Shown in pieces: positions 8,605 to 21,370 of a DNA stretch of 64,000 nt (position 1 is its first letter; every line of letters begins with the position of its first letter). The DNA lies in assembly GCA_016793465.1 (NCBI GenBank), contig JAEUJW010000053.1, positions 124,001 to 188,000 of the forward strand, read 5' to 3'. Source of the DNA: Myxococcales bacterium. Its GTDB lineage: Bacteria > Myxococcota > Polyangia > Nannocystales > Nannocystaceae. A program made the position numbers and the translations under genes. The notes beneath the pieces are model-generated. The model worked only from the letters and a program-made list of their open reading frames with translations. It was not told the DNA's origin and did no database searches.

Positions 8605-9684
8605 ATGGACGCGGACCCCCGGATCGTCCCGCTGCGCCTGCGCCACCCGTGGGGCCTGTCCCGCGGGACAGCTCATGAATTGCCGACGGTGCTGCTGCGC
8701 CTCGGCCCCGCCGCCGCCCCGCTCGGCCTCGGCGAGGCCGCCCCGGTCCGCTACCTCCACCAGTCGGCCGACCGCGCCCGCACCCTCATCGCCGAGATCT
8801 GCGCCGGCATCCGCGACGCCGATCGCGAGGACCTCGCCCACCACGCCGCCCGCGCCCGCGACCTCGCGCCCGAGCACAGCAGCGCCCGCGCCGCCGTCGA
8901 CATCGCCCTGTGGGACGCCGCCGCCCGCCGCCGCGGCCGCAGCCTCCGCGACCACCTGCACGCCGAGCGCGGCCCGCCGCTCGCGCCCGGCGCCCGCGAG
9001 ACGTCCTTCACGATCGCCCTCGACAGCCTCGACGAGATGACCGCCCGCGCCCGCGAGGCCGCCCACCTCCCGATCCTGAAGATCAAGCTCGGACGCGACC
9101 CCGCGTTCGACCGCGAGGCCCTGCGACGCGTCGCCTCGGCCGCCCCGAGCGCCCGCCTCCGCGTCGACGCCAACGGCGGCTGGTCGCCCGCGGACGCCCG
9201 CGACATGCTCGTCGCCCTCGCCGATCGCGGCGTCGAGTTCGTCGAGCAGCCGCTCGCCCACGGCCAGCTCGACGCGCTCGCCGAGCTGCGCCGCACCAGC
9301 CCCCTGCCGATCTACGCCGACGAGGACATCCAGGGCCCCGAGTCGCTGCCCGCGCTCCGCGGCCGCGTCGACGGCATCAACATCAAGCTGATGAAGTGCG
9401 GCGGGATCTCCCCGGCCCTCGAGATGATCGCCGCGGCCCGTCGCGAGGGCTGGCGCGTGCTGCTCGGCTGCATGATCGAGTCGCGGATCGGCCTCGCCGC
9501 CGCGGCCAGCCTCGCCGACCGCGTCGACGAGGCCGACCTCGACGCCCACATGCTCACGCAGGACGACCCTGTCCCACCGGGCAGCCAGAGCGAGCGCACC
9601 CCCGCCGTGCCCCTGCTCCCCGGCCCGGGACTCGGCGTCGCGCTGCCCTCCGGCCCCGATCTGTGGGGCCCTTGGCCCCCGTGA
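8605..9684 (+). CDS. Dipeptide epimerase (L-Ala-D/L-Glu epimerase type, enolase superfamily)
   Basis: 359 residues. Enolase-superfamily signatures are all visible: the Lys pair in LKIKLG (about residues 156-161), metal ligands in RVDANGGW, VEFVEQP and YADED, and the second catalytic Lys in INIKLMKCGG. GCMIESRIG in the C-terminal barrel is typical of the L-Ala-D/L-Glu epimerase branch rather than of muconate or OSB enzymes. It interconverts L-Ala-D-Glu and L-Ala-L-Glu so that the dipeptide can be degraded, a step in murein-peptide recycling, and relatives act on other dipeptides. It is divergent from an amino-acid permease. The coding sequence contains the perfect palindrome CTGTCCCGCGGGACAG at 8656-8671 (codes for LSRGTA), a member of the dispersed GGACAG family. 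Confidence 0.9.
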   Translation: MDADPRIVPLRLRHPWGLSRGTAHELPTVLLRLGPAAAPLGLGEAAPVRYLHQSADRARTLIAEICAGIRDADREDLAHHAARARDLAPEHSSARAAVDIALWDAAARRRGRSLRDHLHAERGPPLAPGARETSFTIALDSLDEMTARAREAAHLPILKIKLGRDPAFDREALRRVASAAPSARLRVDANGGWSPADARDMLVALADRGVEFVEQPLAHGQLDALAELRRTSPLPIYADEDIQGPESLPALRGRVDGINIKLMKCGGISPALEMIAAARREGWRVLLGCMIESRIGLAAAASLADRVDEADLDAHMLTQDDPVPPGSQSERTPAVPLLPGPGLGVALPSGPDLWGPWPP

Positions 9685-9824
9685 GTCCTGCCCAGTTCAC
9701 GACCTTGTAATCTTCGGAATAGCCGCGGTCGACCCCGCTGCCGCTACGTCACCGACGATCGGCCAGCATCGTCCCCCCGCCACGTCGCACCGACGCCCCG
9801 GCGTGGCATACTCGCTCCTGCGCC

Positions 9825-13710
<3,886 letters not shown>

Positions 13711-13727
<17 letters not shown>

Positions 13728-13950
13728 ACCCCACCGCGTGAACGACGGCCCAGCGCGACCGACCGCGCAAGGCTCGCCCCCTCGACGCACACCCCCGGCC
13801 GCGAGTGAACCTCACCGCGCGAACGACGACGCATCGCGGCCGACCGCGCGACGATCGCCCCTCGATGCATGCCCCCGACCTCGAGTGAACCTCACCGCGT
13901 GAACGACGGCCCAGCGCGGCCGACCGCATGACGATCGACCCTCGATCGTC
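13711..13950. repeat. Tandem repeat, three units of about 80 bp, between convergent genes
   Basis: Units begin near 13711, 13792 and 13872 and share CGAGTGAAC(C/T)(C)CACCGCG, GAACGACG and CGACCGCG-type blocks. The first unit includes the last four codons and stop of the kinase gene, and the third runs up to the stop codon of the homoserine dehydrogenase gene. It fills the whole space between the two convergent genes. Confidence 0.85.
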
Positions 13951-15001
13951 ACCCTCGGCGCGCCACCTCGATCACGTCGCGCAGCATCGCCGCCACCGTG
14001 CCGATCGGCCCCTCCTCGAGGCTCGTCGCGGCGGTCCGGCCGGCGATGTCGCTGTGGTACACGATGCCGAGCTCGTCGAGCCCGAGCCGCGCCAGCGGGT
14101 GCCCGGCCGCCAGCGTGGTCGGCCGCACCGACAGCTCGTAGCTCCCGTCCTCGCGCCGGTCCGCGAGCGCGACCAGCGACACCCGCCCGCCGCTGGCCGC
14201 CGCCGCCCGCAGCGCCGCGTCCTCGACCTCGCCGATGCCCCGCACGCTCACGTCGGCCAGCCCGACCGGCCGCCGCAGCACCGCGTTGGCGAGGATGACG
14301 AGCTTGCACGCCGCGTCCCAGCCGTCGACGTCGAGCGTGGGATCCGGCTCGGCGATGCCGATGCGCTGCGCCTCCGCGAGCGCCTCGGCCGCGCTCGCCC
14401 CGCGCGCGCGCAGCCCGAGGATCCGCTGGGTGGTCCCGTTGAGCACCGCCTCGATCCGCGTGATCTCCCCGCCCGCCAGATCCCTCCACCCCAGGTTCAC
14501 GCTCGGCAGGGCCCCGCCGACGGCCCCCGAGAAGCGCAGGCAGGGCGCCCGATCACCTGCCCCTTCGGACAGGTCGCTGATCGCCGCCAGCTCCGCGTAC
14601 GCGACCACCAGCGGCCCCTTGCTGGCCAGCACCGCCGAGGTCCCGCGGCGCAGCGCCGCGCGCACCAGGTCGAGCCCGGGCTGTCCGCCCGCCGGATCGG
14701 TCGGCGTCGCCTCGATCAGGAGATCGGCCTCCGTCGTGCGCAGCAGCTCCAGCGCCGTCTGCCCGGGCCGTCCGACGCCGGGCAACGCGGCCACGCTCCG
14801 GCGCTGTCGCTTCAGCGCGACCGCCGCACCGACGTCGAGCCCCGACGGATCGGCGGCGGTCCCCGATGCATCGGCCAGGCCAACTGGCACGAGCGTCAAT
14901 CCGTACCGCGAACGCAGCCGTTCACGTCGAGCCTCGACCACCTCGAGGAACGTCCGTCCGATGTTGCCGACCCCGGTCAGGATGATACGCAGCGACGCCA
15001 C
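13949..15001 (-). CDS. hom: Homoserine dehydrogenase
   Basis: 350 residues. It reduces aspartate semialdehyde to homoserine with NAD(P)H, the branch to threonine and methionine. N-terminal Rossmann motif ILTGVGNIGRTFLEV (about 6-20), NGTTQRIL in the substrate region and the signature AQRIGIAEPDPTLDVDGWDA with KLVILAN are present. There is no C-terminal ACT domain, so the classical threonine feedback site is absent. GTG15001 is chosen because AGAGG lies 7 bases upstream and the protein then starts next to the Rossmann strand; the frame is open further but without support. The segment around residues 143-149 (ISDLSEGAGD) is encoded by a near-perfect ACCTGYCC/GGACAGGT inverted repeat at 14555-14574. 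It is convergent with the kinase gene. Confidence 0.93.
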   Translation of the reverse strand: MASLRIILTGVGNIGRTFLEVVEARRERLRSRYGLTLVPVGLADASGTAADPSGLDVGAAVALKRQRRSVAALPGVGRPGQTALELLRTTEADLLIEATPTDPAGGQPGLDLVRAALRRGTSAVLASKGPLVVAYAELAAISDLSEGAGDRAPCLRFSGAVGGALPSVNLGWRDLAGGEITRIEAVLNGTTQRILGLRARGASAAEALAEAQRIGIAEPDPTLDVDGWDAACKLVILANAVLRRPVGLADVSVRGIGEVEDAALRAAAASGGRVSLVALADRREDGSYELSVRPTTLAAGHPLARLGLDELGIVYHSDIAGRTAATSLEEGPIGTVAAMLRDVIEVARRG

Positions 15002-15392
15002 GGCCAACCTCTTTACCACCGCGGCCCTCGCTCCGCGCCCTCCGTCCGCCCACCCCGCCGCGATCGGACCAGCCGCCTCGCCGCGGCGTGCCTTCGCCCC
15101 CTCGCGCACCTCAGCAAGCCCCGCGAACAGCGTTCATCTTGCGGCTCCGGGCCCCCATTCCGGCGCCCGCGGCGGCGATGAAACGCCGCTCTCGGCCGTC
15201 CACGCCCGGGCGCTTGCCCCGCACGTCCGCGGGCGTCGCCGACCGCATCGGCCCGCGCGCGGTACGCCCTCTGTACGACTTTTTGTCTGGTCGGCCCGAC
15301 CACCATCTGCCATTGTCTTCAGGATGCAGGCGGCTGCGACTCGGCCGTCCGTCTGCGACTCCCCTGCACGACCGAGGATAGGCCACAACGCC
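15002..15392. other. Intergenic region between hom and the next gene (divergent)
   Basis: About 390 bp between divergent genes, presumably with both promoters. I see an inverted GTACG/CGTAC-like pair near 15261-15276 and GGTCGGcccGACC near 15290-15302. No convincing promoter pair or gene. Confidence 0.5.
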
Positions 15393-16355
15393 ATGCTGCG
15401 GAATCGTCTCCTTACCGTAGTCCGACTCGTCACTCCCATGATCGCGGTCACGCTGTGTCTGCCGACGACCGCGCTGGCGCAGGAGGCCCTCGCGCAGCCC
15501 ATCCCCGGTCAGACACCCGCCGTCAAGGTCGAGCCGCAGATCCAGAACCTCGGCCAGACGCAGACGCAGCCGGCCAACGGCGCCGCCGGCCCGCAGTCGC
15601 AGTCGCAGTCGCTGACGCCGACCCCCGGCACCGCCCCCGTCGCGCCCGGCGGCATCAACATGCAGCCGCAGATCCAGGTGCTCGTGCAGCCGCAGATCCA
15701 GGTCTCGGCCCAGCCGCAGGGCAACGCCTCGCCGAAGGCCGACGCCAACATCAACACGAACACCACGCCGACGGTCAACACCACCCAGACCCCGACGATC
15801 ACGACCACCACCCAGCCGCACGTGGTCGCCCAGCCCTACACGCCGCCGATGCAGTACCCGCAGCTGCGCCCCGCTCCGCCGCCGCCGCGGGTCGTCACCC
15901 GCGTCGTCTCGCAGCAGGGTCCGAGCAAGCCGTACAAGATCCAGAAGCCCCTGCCGCGCCGCAAGGGCCTCATGATCACCGGCTGGATCGTGTTCGGCGT
16001 CTCGTACCTGCTCACCGCCAGCAACGCGGCCGACCTCTACGACCGCTGCCCCGGCATGAGCGACCCGAGCCGCTGCCGCGACCTCGCCCGCGAGATGTTC
16101 ATCCCCGTCGCCGGTCCGTTCATGGCCATGGACAAGACCAAGTACGCGACCGACGACTACTCCCTCGCCGTCGCCGGCGCCCTCCAGGGCGGCGGCCTCC
16201 TCATGGCGATCATCGGCACCTCGCAGTTCGTCCGCGACGGCCGCCGCAACCGCATCATCAACGAGTACGGCCTCCGCGTGTCCCGCAACGCCAGCCTCTC
16301 GCCGAGCAGCCCCGCCATCGGCGGCGGCGGCCTGACCCTGCGCGCCCGCTTCTGA
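15393..16355 (+). CDS. Hypothetical exported protein with Gln/Thr/Asn-rich region and C-terminal membrane segments
   Basis: 320 residues, not recognised. A signal peptide (LLTVVRLVTPMIAVTLCLP..ALAQ, cleavage after about residue 30) is followed by a low-complexity Q/P/T/N-rich stretch (about 40-165) with internal repeats such as QPQIQV twice and TTQTPTITTTTQ. The last third has two hydrophobic segments (GLMITGWIVFGVSYLL and LAVAGALQGGGLLMAIIG) separated by a region with two cysteines (DRCPGMSDPSRCRD). This layout recurs in myxobacterial envelope proteins of unknown function. ATG15393 starts right at the signal peptide. A clear hairpin follows the stop codon (16375-16403). Confidence 0.7.
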   Translation: MLRNRLLTVVRLVTPMIAVTLCLPTTALAQEALAQPIPGQTPAVKVEPQIQNLGQTQTQPANGAAGPQSQSQSLTPTPGTAPVAPGGINMQPQIQVLVQPQIQVSAQPQGNASPKADANINTNTTPTVNTTQTPTITTTTQPHVVAQPYTPPMQYPQLRPAPPPPRVVTRVVSQQGPSKPYKIQKPLPRRKGLMITGWIVFGVSYLLTASNAADLYDRCPGMSDPSRCRDLAREMFIPVAGPFMAMDKTKYATDDYSLAVAGALQGGGLLMAIIGTSQFVRDGRRNRIINEYGLRVSRNASLSPSSPAIGGGGLTLRARF

Positions 16356-16374
16356 CAGCGACGCCTCGCACCCC

Positions 16375-16412
16375 GCGGGCGCTGCGACCACCGCAGCGCC
16401 CGCAGTCATTTT
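16375..16412 (+). terminator. Intrinsic terminator-like hairpin (12-bp stem)
   Basis: Arms GCGGGCGCTGCG (16375-16386) and CGCAGCGCCCGC (16392-16403), loop ACCAC, followed by AGTCATTTT. It ends the gene at 15393-16355. Confidence 0.8.
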
Positions 16413-16593
16413 AAAGTTCCGACGCGCCCCGCACCGGCGCCGTGGTCGCCTCGCCGGCCAGCATGCCGGGTGAACCTCGGCCTCCTCGCCGCACAGGGCC
16501 GCCGCCACGCCCCACGACGACGCCCGGGAGGCGCAGGCGTCCACAGGTGTCGCCTCGCACCACCCGCCCCCGGACTGACCTCTCCCGTGCGTG

Positions 16594-16830
16594 CGCCACC
16601 GACGCGAATGGGCGGGCCGACTTCCGTCGCGCCCGCGGATGCGCCACCGACGCGAACGAGCGAGCCGACGTTCGTCCCGCGCGTACGCCACCGACGCGAA
16701 CGGGCGAGCCGACGTTCGTCCCGCGCGTACGCCACCGACGCGAACGGGCGGGCCGACCTCCGTCGCGCCCGCGTGTCCGCCACCGACGCGAACGGGCGGG
16801 CCGACCTTCGTCGCGCCCGCCCGTCCGGCT
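16594..16830. repeat. Tandem repeat array, five units of 44-48 bp
   Basis: Units starting near 16594, 16642, 16686, 16730 and 16778 share CGCCACCGACGCGAA, then a GGGCGGGCCGAC-like block and a CGTCGCGCCCGCG/CGTCCCGCGCGTA-like block. Two unit lengths alternate. The array ends about 15 bp before the stop codon of the following minus-strand gene. There are no unique spacers, so it is not CRISPR. Confidence 0.9.
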
Positions 16831-16846
16831 CACGCCGCGCCTGCGA

Positions 16847-19426
16847 TCAGCCCGGCGTCGGGCACTCGGCGTCGGTCACGACGGCGCCGTTGTTGCTCTC
16901 GTTGCACTCGAGCACGTTGCCGCCGCTCATCCCGCCGTCGACCTCGACGTAGTAGTTGCGGGTCTCGCCCGCCGGCGGCGCCATGACCTGGTAGGTCACG
17001 ATCGTCGAGCCGCCGGTCAGCAGCGGCTCGGAGGTCAGGACCGTGGTCAGCTTGGTGCCGGTGTTGTCGGTGCCCTCGTAGAAGGCCACCTCGACGCCCG
17101 CGGGCACGCCGAGCGCGCCCTCGTTGTAGATCGTCGCCTGCAGGATCAGGAACTCGGCGCACAGGTCGAGGTCGACCGCCAGCGACGCCGTCAGGTCGGC
17201 CGCGTTGAACACGCCCTCGCCCTGCACGTTCTGGCGGAAGTTGTTGAGCCCCGGCACGTCCCAGTTGTCCTGCTCCATCATCGGCACGTTGCCGTCCGAC
17301 TCGGCGTTGGTCACGTGGTACGTGTGCTGCGTCCACAGCTTGCGCGTCGGCACCCAGTTGTCGCCGCCGGCGCCGTAGACGAACACCCCGCGCCGCTGCA
17401 CGTAGTTGGCGTCCTTCATCAGGCACAGGTTGTTGGCCGCGGTGTCGCTGTAGTTGGCCACGACCACGAACTCCGAGTTGCCGTCGCCGTCGACGTCAGC
17501 CACCAGCGGGTACTCGTGGATCGTCGCGCTCGAGTTCAGGATCTGCAGCTTCACCTCGCCGGTCGCGCCGTCGTACACGCGCGCGTAGCACTCGTCCTGG
17601 TAGGCCACCTCGGCGACGCCGTCGCCCTGGAAGTCGAACACCGACGAGCCCGTGGCCGCCGACGACTTGTCCTGCGCCACCTGCACCCAGCGCGTGTAGA
17701 TCGCGCCCGCGGCCGGCATCGGGTCGTTCGGCAGCTTGACGATCACCTCGCCGTCGCGGTTGAGGTCGAACACGCGGTAGTCGGCGCCGGTCGCGATCCC
17801 GATCTCCGGCCGGCCGTCGCCGTCGAAGTCGGCGATGGTCGCCGGACCGCCGAGGTTGCCGCCCGGCACGTCGATCGGCGGCGTGCGGGCCGCGTCGTTG
17901 CCCTGGCAGGCCACGCCGGTCGGGTCGATGCCGCACCACAGCTTGCCGGTCGCGCCGTCGAGGATCTTGATCTCCGGCCACGCGGTCAGCACCACCTCGG
18001 GCGTGCCGTTCATGTCGAGGTCGCCGACCGCGGTGAAGCCGTCGCCCGCGAAGCCCGACATGTCCTTCCACTTCTGCGTCAGCGACACCATCGGCGGGTT
18101 CGCCACCACCCAGTTGATCTCCCACGCCTCGCGCCCGGTCACGAGCTCGAGCTTGGAGTCGTTGTCGAGGTTGGCGAACGTCGCCAGGCCGCCCGGATAG
18201 AGGTAGTCGGTCGGCAGGTTCTTGTTGTGCGGCGTGCCGTACATGCCGCCGTTGTTGCCCTGGTTGACGACCATGAGCCCGTCGTGGTCGAAGATCGCCG
18301 CGCCGAACGCGATCTCCGCCATCGGGTCGGTGTCGAGGTTGGCCAGCGCCGCCGCCCCGTTCTCGATGCGGATGCGCGCCGTCTGGTTCTGCAGGGTCCT
18401 GCTGGTCCACAGCAGCTTGCCGTCGCCGTCGACCGCGTGGACCGGCGAGAGCCGCATGTCCGGCACGTTCGAGATCTGCCGCCCCGCGTAGACGATGTCC
18501 GGCTTGCCGTCGCCGCTGACGTCGCCGATGGCGATGGTCGCCCGCCCGTGCGCCCCGAACTGCTGGTTGTTCGGGTTGTGGGGGATGCGCCACTTCAGCG
18601 TGCCGTCCGCGCCGTTGAGGCAGATGAGCTCGCCGACCGGGTAGTCCGCCGGCATGCCGGTCTGCCGCGTGGTGTTGACCACGACCTCCGGGATGCCGTC
18701 GCCGTCGAGGTCGGCCACCGCCGGCATCGCGATCACCTGGTCGGCCGTGTGCGCCCACTCGAGCTGCACGTCGACGGTGTCGAAGTTCGGCACCACCTCG
18801 CACTGCAGCGGGTCGGGCTGCGGCAGGCAGTTGCCGAGCACCGCCTCGCAGTACTCGCCCGGGTCGCAGTCGTACGAGTCGATGCACGGGCCGCCCGGCG
18901 TGGTGCAGGTGTCGCCCACGCACACGTCGCCCTGGTCGCAGCACATCTCCTGGTTGTCGCCGCAGCGCACGCCGCTCGGGCAGGCCGGCAAGCAGGTGCC
19001 GTCGACGCACTCGTCGCCCTCGGCGCAGCACATCGCCGGGTCGCCGCAGAGGATCGTCATGCAGATCGGGCCGCCGGTGGTCGTGTCCGGCTCGCCGCTC
19101 GACGACGACGCGCTCACGCCCCCGGTGGTCGTCGACTCGCCCGCGGTCGTGTCCGACGTCGAGGGGTCGCTCGGCGAGTTGGTGGTCGACGACGACGACG
19201 ACTCCGCGTCGGTCGTCGGCACGGTGGTCGGGCCCGCGGTGGTGTTGTCGGTGGTCGACGACGAGGTCGGCGTCATCGTCGTCGGGCCCGTCGACTCCGT
19301 CGTACCCTGCGTCTCGCTGTCGCCGGTCCCCGACGGATCCCCCGTCGAGTCACCGCACGCCGCCAGCGCGGGTGCTACCAAAGAGATCCCGTAAACTGCC
19401 CAGTAACGCGCAAGGTAGGTCTTCAT
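16847..19426 (-). CDS. Large lipoprotein with Cys-rich region and FG-GAP/VCBS beta-propeller repeats
   Basis: 859 residues. Signal peptide with lipobox VAPALAAC (Cys about 24), then a Thr/Ser/Asp/Gly-rich stalk (about 25-115). A cysteine-rich region (about 118-200, with two GDNQEMCCDQGD/GDPAMCCAEGD-like repeats) precedes repeated ADLDGDGIPEVVV-type motifs (DxDxDG calcium-binding loops of FG-GAP/VCBS blades; also GDVSGDGKPDIVYA, ADFDGDGRPEIGIA, ADVDGDGNSEFVVV). The last about 100 residues look like an Ig-like CARDB domain (VEVAFYEGTDNTGTKL). Probably an outer-surface adhesion or binding protein; the ligand is unknown. A -10 hexamer TAAACT (19438-19433) lies 6 bases before ATG19426, suggesting a leaderless mRNA, with TTGGAA 19 bases further upstream. 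Confidence 0.9.
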   Translation of the reverse strand: MKTYLARYWAVYGISLVAPALAACGDSTGDPSGTGDSETQGTTESTGPTTMTPTSSSTTDNTTAGPTTVPTTDAESSSSSTTNSPSDPSTSDTTAGESTTTGGVSASSSSGEPDTTTGGPICMTILCGDPAMCCAEGDECVDGTCLPACPSGVRCGDNQEMCCDQGDVCVGDTCTTPGGPCIDSYDCDPGEYCEAVLGNCLPQPDPLQCEVVPNFDTVDVQLEWAHTADQVIAMPAVADLDGDGIPEVVVNTTRQTGMPADYPVGELICLNGADGTLKWRIPHNPNNQQFGAHGRATIAIGDVSGDGKPDIVYAGRQISNVPDMRLSPVHAVDGDGKLLWTSRTLQNQTARIRIENGAAALANLDTDPMAEIAFGAAIFDHDGLMVVNQGNNGGMYGTPHNKNLPTDYLYPGGLATFANLDNDSKLELVTGREAWEINWVVANPPMVSLTQKWKDMSGFAGDGFTAVGDLDMNGTPEVVLTAWPEIKILDGATGKLWCGIDPTGVACQGNDAARTPPIDVPGGNLGGPATIADFDGDGRPEIGIATGADYRVFDLNRDGEVIVKLPNDPMPAAGAIYTRWVQVAQDKSSAATGSSVFDFQGDGVAEVAYQDECYARVYDGATGEVKLQILNSSATIHEYPLVADVDGDGNSEFVVVANYSDTAANNLCLMKDANYVQRRGVFVYGAGGDNWVPTRKLWTQHTYHVTNAESDGNVPMMEQDNWDVPGLNNFRQNVQGEGVFNAADLTASLAVDLDLCAEFLILQATIYNEGALGVPAGVEVAFYEGTDNTGTKLTTVLTSEPLLTGGSTIVTYQVMAPPAGETRNYYVEVDGGMSGGNVLECNESNNGAVVTDAECPTPG

Positions 19427-19696
19427 AGCGATAGTTTAGGCACATGATTCCGGGCTGTTCCAAGCGACCGGAGCATTTTTTTTCACCGCCAATGCGCGGC
19501 CTACGGCCGGACTTTGGGCCGCTGCGCAGCGCAGGTGCCAGCCCCCATGCGAGCCGGCGCGGTCCGATCGCGGTCCGCTGCGACATCACCGAAATATTCA
19601 TCCACACGCGCCGCGTCCTCGCCCGTCAGCGGCCCGCGGGCCGCACGGCGCTCGCAACAAATGCTGATGTTGCCCCAGCCCTCGCGCGCCGGAGAT

Positions 19697-21370
19697 CTAC
19701 CGCACGTCCTCCGCCGACGTCGCCAACGCCCGCCGCGCCTTGCCGCCTGGCGGCAATCCGGCCCCGTGCGCCGCCGACTGCGACGTCTCCAAACTCGCCT
19801 GGCCCATCAGACCGGTCCCAAGCACCATGGCCGCGAGGACAGCGAGCACCACCCGCGGCCAGCGCCCCGCGCTCGTGCCCTCGCCGCCCGGCACCTCGTC
19901 CGCGCCGAGCGCCACCAGCACGCGCAAGCACCCGGCCGCCAGCGCCGCGCTCGCCAGCAGCCCGAGCCCGAGCATCGCCCGCACGAGCAGGTTGCTGTCC
20001 TCGAGCCCGGTCGTCAGCAAGGCCCAGCGCGCGACGAACGCCCCGGTCGGCGGGACCGCGGCCAGCCCGAGCAGGCACACCGCGATCGCTATCGCGCTCA
20101 CCGGGGCGCGCCGGGCCAGCCCGACGAGGTCGACGTGCCCGCGCCCGCGGTCGAACGCGGCGTGGGCCGCCAGCAGCCCGAGGCACGCGAGCGCGTGCAT
20201 CACCAGCGTGAGCACCACCGCCGCGACCGCGTGGTCGCCGAACATCTGCCCCCAGTCGACGTGATCGCTGACTCCGAGCCCGCCGCGCCGCGCCCCCGCG
20301 TGCGCGTAGAAGTCGGCCGCGGCGACCATGCCGAGCAGCGCGAGCCCGCCGTTGGCCACCGTCGACCACGCGAGCAGGCGCCGCAGCTCGGCCTGCCGCG
20401 CCGCCGCGATCGCCCCGACCACCGCCGACGCGCCCGCGAGCACCGCCACCGCCGTGCCCCAGCCGTACGGCGCATAGACCACCCGCGGCGCGTGCACCAC
20501 CGCCACGAACAGCCGCAGCAGCGCCGCCGCGGCGGCCATGCGCACCAGCACCAGCACCGTGCCCGCGCCCGCCGCCCCCGCGCGCCCGACCACGCCCGCC
20601 AGCCCGACCTGCAGCGGCACCGCGCCGAAGCGCGCGAGCAGCCCCGCGAACGCCAGCAGCAGCCCCGGGATCAGCAGCATCGCCGGCGCCGCCCCGGTCA
20701 CCGCGACGTCGCGCGCGTGCGCCTCGAGCCCGCCGCCCAGCGTCGACGGCGACTGCAGCAGGTCGACCGCGCTCTGCACCGTGTTGGCGCCCCAGCGCAG
20801 GAACACCGCGCTGATCCGCCCCGCGAGCTCGGCCAGCCGCGTGGTCCCGGTCGCCCCGTAGACCAGCCCGAGCCCGAGCCACAGCAGCGCCGCCGCCAGC
20901 CCCTGGCCGATCAGCCAGGTGAAGCCCGCGCGCCCCGAACGCTCGGCCTCGCGGGCGAGCAGCGCCGCCGCGGCCAGACAGGCCAGCTCGAGCCCGCCGA
21001 CCAGCAACGTCACGTCACCGGCGTGCACACACAGCATCGCGCCCGCGCCGGCGAGCAGCACCAGCGCGTGGCGATCGGCGTCGGCCCGCGGGTCGCCGGC
21101 GAGCATCGCCGCGAGCGCGAGCAAGATCGTGCCGTCGAGCAGCAGCGCCAGGCGATCCGCCACCACCGCGTCGCCCCACAGCCCGACGCCGACGCCGAGA
21201 TCCGCCCGCCCGATCAGCGTGGCCGCGGCCGCGAGCGCCAGCCCCACGCCGAGCAGGCCCACGCCGCGCACCCACGCCGGCGCCAGCACGCGCCCCGCCA
21301 GCGGCAGCAGCAGCGACCACGCCGCGACGATGATCCACGGCGACAGCGGCGCCACGTCCTCGACGCTCAT
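19697..21370 (-). CDS. NuoN-like (ND2 family) membrane protein, divergent
   Basis: 557 residues and about 14 hydrophobic helices. The broken-helix region and overall layout follow the proton-conducting subunits of respiratory complex I. The Glu of the fifth helix seems kept (VGGLELACLA), but the helix-7 Lys is replaced by Arg (VLVRMAAAAALLRL) and the PFHxWxPD loop is lost (VPLQVGLAGVVGRAG). ATG21370 overlaps the stop of the upstream gene by 4 bp. Last gene of the six-gene unit that starts with Mpl-GNAT. It is intact, without frameshifts, so a changed function seems more likely than decay. It could also belong to an Mrp-like or other complex-I-derived transporter. Assignment to the N position is by gene order and the retained motif. 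Confidence 0.75.
   Translation of the reverse strand: MSVEDVAPLSPWIIVAAWSLLLPLAGRVLAPAWVRGVGLLGVGLALAAAATLIGRADLGVGVGLWGDAVVADRLALLLDGTILLALAAMLAGDPRADADRHALVLLAGAGAMLCVHAGDVTLLVGGLELACLAAAALLAREAERSGRAGFTWLIGQGLAAALLWLGLGLVYGATGTTRLAELAGRISAVFLRWGANTVQSAVDLLQSPSTLGGGLEAHARDVAVTGAAPAMLLIPGLLLAFAGLLARFGAVPLQVGLAGVVGRAGAAGAGTVLVLVRMAAAAALLRLFVAVVHAPRVVYAPYGWGTAVAVLAGASAVVGAIAAARQAELRRLLAWSTVANGGLALLGMVAAADFYAHAGARRGGLGVSDHVDWGQMFGDHAVAAVVLTLVMHALACLGLLAAHAAFDRGRGHVDLVGLARRAPVSAIAIAVCLLGLAAVPPTGAFVARWALLTTGLEDSNLLVRAMLGLGLLASAALAAGCLRVLVALGADEVPGGEGTSAGRWPRVVLAVLAAMVLGTGLMGQASLETSQSAAHGAGLPPGGKARRALATSAEDVR

Noticed and set aside
16594..16830. Array resembling a CRISPR locus
   Set aside because: The whole 44-48-bp unit is repeated with no unique spacers, and no cas genes are nearby.
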